Assembly: GCA_019828595.1 (NCBI GenBank)
Contig: JAHQRK010000001.1
Coordinates: 3,534,001-3,598,000, forward strand
Reading direction: 5' to 3'
DNA: 64,000 nucleotides
From: Aphanomyces cochlioides
Taxonomy: Eukaryota; Oomycota; Saprolegniomycetes; Saprolegniales; Verrucalvaceae
Shown here: positions 1 to 9,700 of the stretch, piece after piece
Numbering within the stretch: the stretch's first letter is position 1
Layout of the letters: each line of letters opens with the position of its first letter
The notes under the pieces: model-generated
Databases searched by the model: none
The model's input: the letters and a program-made list of their open reading frames with translations, nothing else
Told to the model about the DNA's origin: nothing
Made by a program: the position numbers and the translations under genes

Positions 1-1
1 C

Positions 2-652
2 CGCAAGAAGCGAGTGTGCAAAGTGGCTCCAATTCCCGGTGAAACCAAGGTTTGGCAGTACATTACGCTCATGCGCCGTATCTTCTTGATCGATTGTCCT
101 GGTGTCGTCTATGACGGTGTCAACGATGGCGAAGTCGAAACGGTGCTCAAGGGTGTCGTCCGCGCTGAAAAGTTGCCACAGCCTGCAGAATTCATTTTGC
201 CTATCTTAGAGCGCGTCAAGAAGGATCACATAGTCAAAGTGTATGGCATTGCCGACTGGAAAGATGAAGTGGATTTCTTGGACCAACTTGCCATCAAATG
301 CGGCAAATTGCTCCCCAAGGGTGAAGCTGACCACAACAATGTTGCCGTGCAAGTCATTAACGATTTCATCCGTGGCAAATTGCCCTGGTTCATTGCCCCG
401 CCACTTAAACCTGAAGAACAAGCGGAGATCGACGCTGGCAAGGATGTGACGAATGAAGAACTAGCTGCTTTCCAAACTCAAGCCCTTAAGGGCAATGGCC
501 TTGACGACGAAAACGTCGATGGAGAGGAAGAAGAGGAAGAAGGCGATGAAGGAGAAGACGAAGAGGAACACGGCGAAGAGGAGGAAGGCGATGAAGAGGA
601 AGAGGGCGAAGGAGATGAAAACGAAGAAGAGGGTGATGAAGACGAAGAGTAG
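2..652 (+). CDS. NOG2: Nucleolar GTP-binding protein 2 (NOG2/GNL2), C-terminal part, 5' truncated by window edge
   Basis: The frame is open from base 2, so the gene begins upstream of the window. The first codons give RKKRVCKVAPIPGETK, the end of the circularly permuted GTPase domain. The G3 motif DCPG of LIDCPGVVYD follows, then the conserved segment ending in GKLPWFIAPP. In the known family this GTPase acts in the nucleolus and nucleoplasm in maturation and export of the pre-60S ribosomal subunit. The last 60 or so residues are almost entirely Glu and Asp, an acidic tail usual for NOG2. The stop is TAG. The 3' end lies 16 bp from the convergent stop of the next gene, so the two 3' UTRs must overlap. 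Identification is firm; the missing part is the N-terminal NGP1NT and G4/G5/G1 region. Confidence 0.93.
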   Translation, partial: RKKRVCKVAPIPGETKVWQYITLMRRIFLIDCPGVVYDGVNDGEVETVLKGVVRAEKLPQPAEFILPILERVKKDHIVKVYGIADWKDEVDFLDQLAIKCGKLLPKGEADHNNVAVQVINDFIRGKLPWFIAPPLKPEEQAEIDAGKDVTNEELAAFQTQALKGNGLDDENVDGEEEEEEGDEGEDEEEHGEEEEGDEEEEGEGDENEEEGDEDEE

Positions 653-668
653 AGTCTAATATATTATT

Positions 669-2219
669 TTACGACAAAGGCACTGAAGTTTGTGACGATG
701 TTTGGACAAACGCACCGGCATATCTTTCCTTCACGGCGTATGTGTGGAGAACTGGCGGGGCACTGGTTGCCTTCATCGTGGCGGGTTGTAGGATTGGATG
801 TCGAGGGTAGAGCTCTCGAAGGACTGGCGCCATGGCGGATGCATTCGAGAGCACTGTCCAGAGAGGCTCGATCCATCGAACACTTCGATCGGTCAAAGCT
901 GGATGGTTCGAAAGGAGAAGCGTCGGCCATGGCGTTGCATGCCACAAAGTCTGCACAGGATTGCCATGAGCATCGACAAACCCTTTGCCAGAGTCATCTT
1001 TGGCGAGAGAATTGACAGAGGGAACAGAGTGGCAGGTTAAACCAGCCTTCTTGGCGGCAGCACAAGCAACTGCGTGAGCTGGACTGTCCATGAGCATATG
1101 CAAAGGTCCACGAACGTCTAGTGACTGCCACGCCTGGACAAGAGCAGCTTCAGTTGAATGCGTAGCGCCTCGAGCCAAGACATAGTCTGGAAGGCTATTG
1201 CTGCGGAAGCCTGTCCAGTGGAGACCATCGTCAGTGAGCGCAAATGCGAATTGAGACACCAGGCTATCGGGCTTCTGTGCAAACCACGCGGCGCGAATTT
1301 GTGGCCAAAGTGCACATGGGATGCCAGCAAAAGTGTCATGATATCGTTCGGAATGCTGCAATACATAGTCGGTGGCATCAAGGATCATGTGCTGCAATTG
1401 ATCAGTTGCAAACTCGAGCGCTGCATGACCAGAAGATGACATGACAATCTGATGATCGCCAACTGAGCGAAAGTCTTGAGAAGTCACAAGGGGAACGTCT
1501 TCATAATTGTACTCAGACGAAAAGTCGATGGACATCCAGCCCATAATGGAGCTGCCGGGATACGTGCAAGTGATCGAATACGCGCCAGTATTTGGGTCGA
1601 CGCGGGCAGGAAGTCGACGCGAGTAGTGGCGATGGGATGGCCATACGGCGTCGTGAACATTCTGCTCAACAATGTCGACATGCGTGTCCGTAGCAGCAAC
1701 AACGACAGCAACGTGACCCGTCTGTGTGAATTCGCCAACGGGATCCCAGATCACAAGCGAGCCTTTTCCCGGACGGGCAGTTGAGACACCATTGGGATAA
1801 GCATGCATACAGATCAATTGGTCATCAGCGACACGGGTGACAGTCCGCAAGCGAAAGATATCATACGCCATCGCAATATTGTCAAACACGACGCCGTAAT
1901 TGACAAGAAGATATCGTCGTGCCAGTTCAACGCATTGCCACTTGTACCCAGTCGTGACTGTGCCAAGTAAGCTTTGGAAATGCGCGCGGTTCGATCGCAC
2001 TGCTGGATCCAACGACGAATAATCGCTGCTGTAAACGTGGACACCGCCATCAGTGATTCCAAGAAGAGTTCCAAATGGAGCTTTACTCAGAGATTTCTCC
2101 GCAGCACTGGTATAGTGTCGTCGAAGGCGCCAAGCGACGCACACGACACGCCTATGGTTGATCCATCGCCCAACAAGCATCTTCTTGCGTTCTATCGAGT
2201 TCGAAAATGACAAAATCAA
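669..2219 (-). CDS. CHAP amidase with degenerate glutathionylspermidine/trypanothione synthetase-like C-terminal domain
   Basis: A single-exon ORF of 516 aa. Residues about 45-245 are a CHAP (NlpC/P60-type) amidase: catalytic Cys in YKWQCVELARRYLL (C96), His in TGHVAVVVA (H169) and the acidic/Asn partner in DIVEQN. This is the amidase half of glutathionylspermidine and trypanothione synthetases, which cleaves the glutathione-polyamine amide. Residues about 290-516 align in order with the ATP-grasp synthetase half. However, the family motif with Glu and Asn (YEYNAD-like) reads TGFRSNS here, the usual RFD reads QFA, and the protein stops soon after the glycine-rich lysine motif, perhaps 90 residues early. 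Synthetase activity is therefore doubtful and amidase activity plausible. An internal Met at about 2180 would start a basic, Arg-rich, mitochondrial-looking leader. It is convergent with NOG2. Confidence 0.8.
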   Translation of the reverse strand: MILSFSNSIERKKMLVGRWINHRRVVCVAWRLRRHYTSAAEKSLSKAPFGTLLGITDGGVHVYSSDYSSLDPAVRSNRAHFQSLLGTVTTGYKWQCVELARRYLLVNYGVVFDNIAMAYDIFRLRTVTRVADDQLICMHAYPNGVSTARPGKGSLVIWDPVGEFTQTGHVAVVVAATDTHVDIVEQNVHDAVWPSHRHYSRRLPARVDPNTGAYSITCTYPGSSIMGWMSIDFSSEYNYEDVPLVTSQDFRSVGDHQIVMSSSGHAALEFATDQLQHMILDATDYVLQHSERYHDTFAGIPCALWPQIRAAWFAQKPDSLVSQFAFALTDDGLHWTGFRSNSLPDYVLARGATHSTEAALVQAWQSLDVRGPLHMLMDSPAHAVACAAAKKAGLTCHSVPSVNSLAKDDSGKGFVDAHGNPVQTLWHATPWPTLLLSNHPALTDRSVRWIEPLWTVLSNASAMAPVLRELYPRHPILQPATMKATSAPPVLHTYAVKERYAGAFVQTSSQTSVPLS

Positions 2220-2274
2220 ATAGTGTCTATCACACTATTCAAAACAATGAATATATTAATATTAATTAGTGTAA

Positions 2275-2546
2275 TAATATTGTGTCTCTAGAAAAAAACT
2301 GGAATCTTGCAAAGAAAATATCGACGCAGCCATTTTGACGCCAAAATGACGTAATACAAACTTCAAATGAAATGAAATAGAATTCTTCGAACATGTTTTT
2401 CAAACATTTAAAACGTTTGAAATTACACTATTTAACGTTCATGATCGAGAAAATGCTTGAATAAACCTTAAATAGTGTATGAGTCAATTAATTGAAACAT
2501 TTTCGAAACATCTCAAAACTCCAGTTTTGGACCCAAACGACAATAT
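2275..2546. repeat. MITE family M1, copy 1
   Basis: AT-rich segment bounded by imperfect inverted ends of the form AATATTGT..GTTT and AAAACTGG. Related sequence occurs at 32611-32788 and, inverted, at 47991-48272. Shared internal landmarks are the GACGCA-rich stretch, a CATTTTCGAAACATCTCAAA-like stretch and the terminal CCAAACGACAATAT. There is no ORF. A mariner element sits 2 bp (its TA target) beyond the right end. It fills most of the gap between the amidase gene and the transposon. Confidence 0.6.
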
Positions 2547-2550
2547 ACTA

Positions 2551-4365
2551 CTCCCTCCGTTCGGAAATATAAGAGCCGAAAGCAAGAATCGACAATTCGG
2601 AAATATAAGAGCCACATTTTTGTATACAATTTTCAAGTCTATCGGTCGTACGGATGACAAGCTAGATTTTACCGGATAGTCACATCTCAACAAGTAGCAT
2701 TCCGGCAGCAACACAAAGCGCGTCGACCTGAATATCGTCGACCTCTGGATCGCTCAAGGCGGTACTTTCAAGAAGATCAGCTCATTTTCGGCTCGCAAGT
2801 TCATGATCTCCTTGTTCAACATCGCCTCCATGACCAAAGCATCCTCCGTAACAAGATGCGCAATTGCTTCTTCATACGCCGCACGATCGCACTGAGCGTT
2901 GTCAAGCAATTTTCCACAACCAGCCATCTTGTCTTTCGAAGCATGGGGTAGCTTGAACTCATTACCCCCTTTCGCCTTGACAATCTCTAGTAGAACAAGC
3001 TGAAGACTTTGCCAAATCTTGCCAAGTTTTGCCGAGGAATACTTCCCAAATTCGAGTTCAACGCAGTGTATCAGCTGATCAATGGTTTGAGGTGAATGCT
3101 TATACTGGAGAGATTGTATTGACGCAAAAAAGCCAAGGTCTAGAACATTCGTGTCAGGAGAGTTTGGTGGTTGTGCGGCAATGGCAAAATCCCATCCAGA
3201 CGTCTTCAATTCCAAGAAGGCCGCCACAATTCTTTCGTCATTCCAGGGAACATGTGCTGGCGCGTTGTCATGTTGTAGAACAATACGCTTTCGAGTCGTA
3301 AATGTTGGCCAGACGTCCATAATTCGAGGTAATACACGTTTGATAAGCGTTTCGCGATAAACATCCTTGGTGACATTCACACAATTCGTGACAAGCGTGC
3401 CAGCAGGGCGATTTCGTGAGCCCCTTAAAGCTGGGAATTTTTCAACAAAAGGGAACATTCCAACTTTGCCGTCGAACCAAGTACCATCAGGTAATACACG
3501 CGGTCTTGCAAGACAAGCCAAGAACATGACTTTGGTTGTAAAGCGTTTGCTTTTGCAGTGACGCTGGGGTACGGGCTCATCGGGGGCAAGATAGTACTTC
3601 TCGTTTTCAAATCGCAAGTAAAACCATTTCTCATCAAGGTGTATGATTTCATCCATGTCCATCATTTCCATGTTGGGCTTAATGAACCCCAAGGCGAATT
3701 TTAGTCGTGCATACTTGTTTGCACTCGTTAACAATGGTTTAACGCTGCTGCTGTGTCGCTTCATCATTCCTTTTTTCAAATACGAGTGTAAAGTTGATAT
3801 TGAAACGTCTAGAAGGAAGCTTGTAAAGTTGATTTTCATTGCTATCATACCAAATTGAAATGCAAGATCGCGAAATGTACCACGATCTCTCAATTTAATC
3901 TTCTCAAGACGTTCAGCAAATGTTTCTGGTGTGAACTTGGCCTTTCGCCCACACGCCTTCTTCTTTTTCATATCTACACTGACGGCATGGTCGACTTGCG
4001 CGCTTGGGTGTGGGCGGAGTTTGTACCAAATCTTCTTTATGACGTTGAAGCCGCATCCATAAACAGCAGCTACATTCTTGAACGTGTTCTTAGGCAGCTT
4101 ATTGCCCGTGGCATGATGCAACAGAAGGCGGACAACCTCGTTTCTTTCTTTGTCGCTCAATACTCGACGCTTACGAATCCCATTGCCAACCATTTCAAAT
4201 GTCAAATGACTGCTTCCACTTCGAAGTTTGCAACGAAACAAAGTGCTAAAGATTGATTGGATTATTTTCTATAATTTTAGCCAATTAAAACAACGAAATT
4301 CGGATTCACCGAGGTTTCCTGGTGAGGGGCGTGAATCGACTCTTATATTTCCGAACGGAGGGAGT
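2551..4365. mobile_element. Mariner-like DNA transposon with plant/Stowaway-type terminal repeats
   Basis: Perfect 25-bp terminal inverted repeats begin CTCCCTCCGTTCGG at 2551-2575 and end at 4341-4365. They are flanked on both sides by the dinucleotide TA (2549-2550 and 4366-4367), the target duplication of Tc1/mariner elements. The inner half of the TIR is repeated once more just inside the left end (about 2600-2617). The terminal motif matches that known for plant mariner and Stowaway elements. The element is 1,815 bp and carries one transposase gene on the minus strand. It lies between two housekeeping genes. Confidence 0.9.
2754..4241 (-). CDS. Mariner-like transposase (plant-type DDD)
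   Basis: An uninterrupted frame of 495 aa; the likely start is the later Met at about 4193 (MVGNGIRKRRVLS). The N-terminal half holds helix-turn-helix DNA-binding regions. The catalytic core shows HLDEKWFYLR (first Asp), LQHDNAPAHV (second Asp) and PPNSPDTNVLDLGFF (third Asp), with 37 residues between the second and third, close to the DD39D plant mariner class. The frame includes a perfect 42-bp GT-AG intron at 3809-3850. Removing it joins AFQF to DVSISTLHSYLKKG, the expected HTH sequence, so the true protein is about 14 residues shorter. No stop or frameshift is seen, so the element could be active. Confidence 0.88.
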   Translation of the reverse strand: MFRCKLRSGSSHLTFEMVGNGIRKRRVLSDKERNEVVRLLLHHATGNKLPKNTFKNVAAVYGCGFNVIKKIWYKLRPHPSAQVDHAVSVDMKKKKACGRKAKFTPETFAERLEKIKLRDRGTFRDLAFQFGMIAMKINFTSFLLDVSISTLHSYLKKGMMKRHSSSVKPLLTSANKYARLKFALGFIKPNMEMMDMDEIIHLDEKWFYLRFENEKYYLAPDEPVPQRHCKSKRFTTKVMFLACLARPRVLPDGTWFDGKVGMFPFVEKFPALRGSRNRPAGTLVTNCVNVTKDVYRETLIKRVLPRIMDVWPTFTTRKRIVLQHDNAPAHVPWNDERIVAAFLELKTSGWDFAIAAQPPNSPDTNVLDLGFFASIQSLQYKHSPQTIDQLIHCVELEFGKYSSAKLGKIWQSLQLVLLEIVKAKGGNEFKLPHASKDKMAGCGKLLDNAQCDRAAYEEAIAHLVTEDALVMEAMLNKEIMNLRAENELIFLKVPP

Positions 4366-4431
4366 ATTTGAATATAGAAGTGTATCTGACTGGAAGATTC
4401 GAATTTGAAGACCGGCACATTCGTCGCTTCC

Positions 4432-5126
4432 ATGGTACGTCTGTCACCTTCGACGTGTCAGTAGATTCCAAGCGATGTATTTGTAGACAGAACCCAGATG
4501 TATATTGGATCAAGAGAGTTCCGCAAGACCTCCAAGTCCAACCCACGCTCATCATTCGCCAACGGCGCCAAAGGAAGAACTTTTGAGCCCGAAAAGCACG
4601 TTTGCCAAGCTGCAAGTTCAATGGTCAGACGACAAAGCAACGAATGCGACGACACCGCCACTAACAGCATTAGCTGCACTAAATGCAGATGAAAAAGACG
4701 CGATCATTGTTTACTTGATCCAAAAAGTCAAAGATCAAAAAGCCATGCAAGATGCAGCCATCAAGTTTGGAGAAGAAATGGCAGCCAAGCTTGTGCTTGA
4801 ACAAGTTCGTGACATGATCATACTCACTAGACTCATCTGGCTGTAGCATGAGCGCAATGCAGCATACGAAGCCAAGATTAGCAACCTTGAGAAGGAGCTG
4901 CATAAAGCTATCCATGAGCATCCTGAAGTGGATCGACTCTCCGCTTTAGTTCTGGATTTGAAAGTACAGCTGGACAAGGAGCGACAAAATGTGCAGTCTG
5001 CAGTACGTGGAGTTTCCAACCCATTGATTTGACTTTTGCGCCCATTCTCTCTAGATAAAGAAATGTCGGCGAAGCCGCGAGCGAGAGAAACAGCTCAAGA
5101 TGGCCATCGATCCTTTGTGGGAGTAG
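4432..5126 (+). CDS. Small coiled-coil protein of unknown function, four exons
   Basis: I do not recognise this gene. Splicing was inferred by eye: exons 4432-4434 (the ATG alone, followed at once by GTACGT), 4487-4804, 4847-5002 and 5055-5126, with introns of 52, 42 and 52 bp, all GT-AG. The product is about 182 aa. It has a Pro/Ser-rich start (SSARPPSPTHAHHSP), a helical middle containing NADEKDAIIVYLIQKVKDQK, a long coiled coil rich in Glu/Lys/Leu and a basic end (KKCRRSREREKQLK). The first exon is the least certain, since another upstream exon is possible. The stop lies 21 bp from the convergent phosphatase gene. It begins close to the right end of the mariner element, which may have displaced its promoter. 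Confidence 0.6.
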
Positions 5127-5147
5127 ACATTTTATCACGTCTTAACC

Positions 5148-6521
5148 TCATGCTGCAGTGGATTTGGCCACAGTTGGTTGCTGCTCCATTTTGGGAGATC
5201 CCGTGTTGAGATGTTGACGAATGTCCTGAGCACAATGAACTCGTGAAAGCGTCAGCATGCGGCTACCTCAACATAACGCAAACGCTGGAGGTGGTTTGTA
5301 ATGTGGTAGAGCTCCGTGTCCTTCTTGTCGCCATGGTACCTAGTCATCCGAGTATCAACTCAACGATACATTTTCATTGACATACTGGGAGCAGATCCAT
5401 GCATTTGCCGCGTGGTGGCCACACACATGTGGATTGTCATCCACAAGGACTACGTTCTTTAGGTTGCGACGCAGAAGCGTAAGGTCCTTGATCAATTCGC
5501 CAGTCTACCAAAGGCTCACGAAATCCGATTAGATTTCGAATACCTCAGGGTAGAGTCTACAAGAGTCACGGTACAGGCGGCATTGGATAAGTTTGTCAGG
5601 GTCAATGTGATCAATGAGGCTTTCAGTAAACTACAGCATCATCTCAGTGAGGATGACAAGATCCAAGACAACGAACTTTGCGATCGCTGGCTGTAAAGAC
5701 GATAATGTCGTAATGAGGAGAGAGTGATTCGAGCAAATGCTGGACGCCAGGTCGGACCGAGACATGGACATCGCGGGATGTTTTGCTGTGAGTCATTTGC
5801 AACGTTGCAACGAAATCAGCTGAAGGAAGTGTCTGGTTGAGTTTCATGAGATTGGGATCCTCGGTATGTCGACGTACGCGAAAGGATCGAAACCAAATCG
5901 TGCGGTCTAGATCCAAGACGAGGCATTTCCGCTGGAGGGACAGAGGTTGGGATAATGTGCCAAGACGAAGGATGCATTTAAATTCCTTGTCGAGCCAACC
6001 CCGCCAGGTTGAATCCATCGTCAAATCCTTGGACACAATCGTGGCTCGAAGAGTTGCAATGGTACGCTGGCTTTGCTCGATTGGCAGTGACTCGTTGGCT
6101 GCTTCATGGTCAGGATAGCAATGTTTCTACACGAACCTTTGACTTTGGCAGTCAGTGCAGCGTGGATGCAATCGATCCAATATCGTCCGAGGACTGTAGC
6201 TTGAATTTCTCGTCTTTCAATGGCTCGATCAAGCTTTATAACGAGTAATACGAGGTGATGGAGCTCGTTGATGCTGTCGCCGGTGTGTATTTCCATCGAC
6301 CGGATCGGATGGTCGTCCACGAGAAAGAAGATACGTGGCGATTCGGAGGTTGCAATTAGCGCATGTTCCACTCGTGAGGCATCGCTAGCTTGCGTCAGGC
6401 CGTCCCAGACGTCCGGGTGTTTCCAACAAAAGAGGCGAAGAACGTTGTGCCAAGTCTCTTCGATCCACATCCCAACGCCAGTCGGTCGCTCCTCCGGCGT
6501 GCCGTCCGTCGTGCGATCCAT
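5148..6521 (-). CDS. CTD-type (FCP1/SCP, NIF family) phosphatase, six exons
   Basis: The HAD-type signature DLDRT (DxDxT, the nucleophile and acid/base Asp pair) lies in KCLVLDLDRTIWFRS. It is followed by VSVRPGVQHLLESLSPHYD and VFTASDRK, then after splicing CRLYRDSC, LKNVVLVDDNPH and the C-terminal DIRQHL, the standard NIF order. Such enzymes dephosphorylate Ser in the RNA polymerase II tail or other nuclear proteins. Exons by eye: 6195-6521, 5677-6126, 5545-5630 (boundary 5544), 5386-5504, 5267-5339 and 5148-5225. Introns are 68, 46, 39, 46 and 41 bp. Intron 1 uses a weak donor (GTCCTC) and its boundary, with the whole N-terminal 110 residues, is tentative. It is convergent with the coiled-coil gene. 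Confidence 0.82.
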
Positions 6522-6781
6522 TTTGTGTTGTCTCTTGCTTGTAACGCCTGCTATTTTTAGTTTTGAGACATTTTCAACGGCTTTCAACTATTTTGACCAG
6601 ATCTTGTTCGAACCGATTTACAATTATCAAGTATTTTCCCACCAATAGGAAGAGAGTTAATATGAGCGGATATTTTGAGCGGATATCTTACAGCAGTTAC
6701 TGGCACATGCGAGAGGTTTCACGGTGCCGAAAGCGAGGCGCCGCTGTGACAAAGTCGTCGTGCTTGCTTAGTTCCTACGAA

Positions 6782-9700
6782 TTAAAGCAGCGTTGAGCCA
6801 ATGCATTCTGTCGTGAGGAATACCTCAGTCTGGTCAACACTGAGGCCATCCGTGAACCGTGCTAAGGCAAAGAGGTTTGTGTAGTATTGCAACGTAAAGC
6901 ACATCAAGTGGTGGCAATCGACAACGATTGTGCCATCGCTAGACATGGAATAATAAGAAAATGTGCTACATATGCGTGTACCTCTGCTTGGTCCTCTTGC
7001 TTGAGACTTGACTAGCTTCTTCAAAGATCAATTCGGCAATTGTCGGAGTCCATTCAAACAAGGTCGAGAGCATGGATTCGAACGTTGCCTTGGAAAGGTC
7101 TTCCTTCACTTTCATGCATGCCACGTACGCCTGCATATCGGTGAAGAAACGTCGCCGCTCTTCACGGAATTCAACGACGCAAAAGTGCAGCAGTTGGTGA
7201 ACATTGATCCATTTTTCCTCTGGACACAGACGTCATCTTTGGATAAGTTTTAATCGTACCAGGAGTGGCGGGAGGGTTCTCTAAGAAGCCATCGACTATC
7301 AGTCGGGGGTCGGTAACGTGGCCAGGTGTAGCTTTCTTGGGTTTGCTTTCGGGAAAAGCGTCGCTTGGAGTCACCGGTGCTTCGGGCAATCCAGTGAATT
7401 CAAAGCAAGGGACATTCAGCTTCAATGGCACCAAGCCAAACTGATCTGTTGGAGCGGTTTCTTTGAATAATTCGTCGTGAGACTTCAGCAGTGCATTGAG
7501 TTTTGTCTGCACAGCGCCTCGGTGGCTATGCACAATTGTTTGGAACACTTGGTTTGTGATCTTGATCGCTTGGCAGGAAGAAAGAAGTGGAAGGTTGTCT
7601 TCTTCAAATTGGCGCATGTCGCCAGTGCACTGAACAATCTACAGCTCGTTCAGACGACTTCGATATGATATGACACAGCGCACCAGGTGCCGAGCATGAA
7701 GGAAGAGAGAAAGGTCTGATTTACCATAACCTTGTTGGCCGGTCTCAGCCAAGAAGGCACTGAAGAGTGCAATTTCAGGCGTATTGTCCTTCCATTCGTT
7801 TGTGCAGTCCAAGATTGAATGCGTATTCTATTTGCATGAGCTCTTTTCACGAGGTGAGCTACATACCTTTGCCACAAGTTCCCTAACGCCAAACTTCAGG
7901 AACGACCAGTGGATAATATACTCTGGAAACGCCATGACAACACGCAATGATGCATGCTCTCGTGATTCGGCAATGTATTTGTCATGGTAGATGCTGCAGA
8001 TTTGCTTGATGAGCCAGATCTTTGTGTGCCGCACCCCACTTTTCTTGAGGTTGTCGTCAGTGTAGATATCATCACCAACCAGTTGAGTCAGTCTCGTTAC
8101 AACTTTTGAGACTGGCGGCTTGCTTAGTAACTTCGAGGAGGCCAAAGAAGCTGCCGCTGCATCATTCCGGTGTTCATTCTGTTTGAGGTTGAATGATGCC
8201 GGCAAGAGCTGTTGGCGAGCTTCGTATGATTGCGGTAGTCCTTTCATCTCATGTTGAGCCAGAGAGAAAGCTGGGCCAAGCGATTGTACATATTGGTCCT
8301 CTCTAATGTCATGGAGTCCATGAGCTGACAAGTCTACATCGGGATCACTCGTCATGAACAGTGAAGCAACGTCCTGAATCGAAGCATCTTCATGGAAGAG
8401 TGCTGAGGCGGCTAGCTTGAGCACTGCAGTTTTAACACGCTTGCGCACTTCGACTGGTAGTCCTTCAAGTTCGCCATCTTTGACTTCTAGATTGAGTGTT
8501 GACACCATAGATCCCGATTCTGCAGGTGGTGTTATTGGTAAAATTTCAGTGACTTCAGGTGGTAGGTCATCTTCTGGAAGGGCGAAAAGTGTTCGCGTTG
8601 AGGTTTTCGACGGTTTGAATAGCTTTCGCGATGACAATTGATGTTGTGGCTTGAGTGAGAACATTGGCGATAGATTCAAGGCTTGAGATATCTCAACTGC
8701 CACAATGTCTTGGCCTTGGCCACGATAGTGCTCAGAGAAGACCACAGGACTATTGTTGAGCGAGGCTTCTAGCACGTCCAAATTCGAGTGCAGCATGTCG
8801 TACAGATCGGCAACGTGCAGAGCTAAATGTGAATCGTTCCCACTAACCCCAGGTGACACATAATATCAATAGCAGTCATACAAGAGCTCCATGAGTTTCT
8901 GGCGCATGTGGACGATTGCTTCCGGCGTTTGTGGGCGATCCTCAACCTCACTTGGCGTTGGTTGGCGAGCCTGACCTGCTTTCTCAACATCACCATTGAG
9001 CCGCTCTGCCTCTCGCTCATATGCAGCCAATAGTGTGTATTTCTGAGCTTCGACTTTGTCCATTACGGCCATGAGTTTTGTCTCAACATGCTGCAATACA
9101 GGCATGAGGATTTGTGTCAGCTCCTCGATTTGTTGAATCTCTTCTTTTTGCGAGTCTGTTTGTGTCATAGCATTCGTCATAAATGTCGCTCGCTTGGCAT
9201 GAGGTTTCTCGGGGACAGCCTTCGTTGCTGTAGCCGACGGGATGGATATCACGTGTTGCTTCTTTTGTTTCGCCTTGTGCATGAATAAGTCATGAATTCG
9301 ACCACATAGCTGTTGAACGTGATGTGTTTTTCTAGTCAATACATCGCTCTCTCAAGTCAGTTTCAATGATACTTCTTACTCGGCATGAAAGTGCGCCAGA
9401 GTTGCGATTTGAGTTTGAGACTCAATTCGAAGTCGTTGCCAGGCCTCTTTAATGAGTATGAGTTGTTTCTACTGATCTCTCGTCAAAATGATGCATAGAT
9501 GATCCAACCTGAAATGACTGAAGCATAAACCTCACAATTGGATCGCCACTGACAGCTCCTCTTTGCATGTCCAGAATGTCTTTCATGAGATCGGCTTCTC
9601 TTGTCTCCAAGCCTGATATGGTCGACTTAACGCTCGTCTAACGGGCCAATTTAATACTGACCGCAAAAAAGGAGCCACTTCGTACCGCAACACTGTTTAT

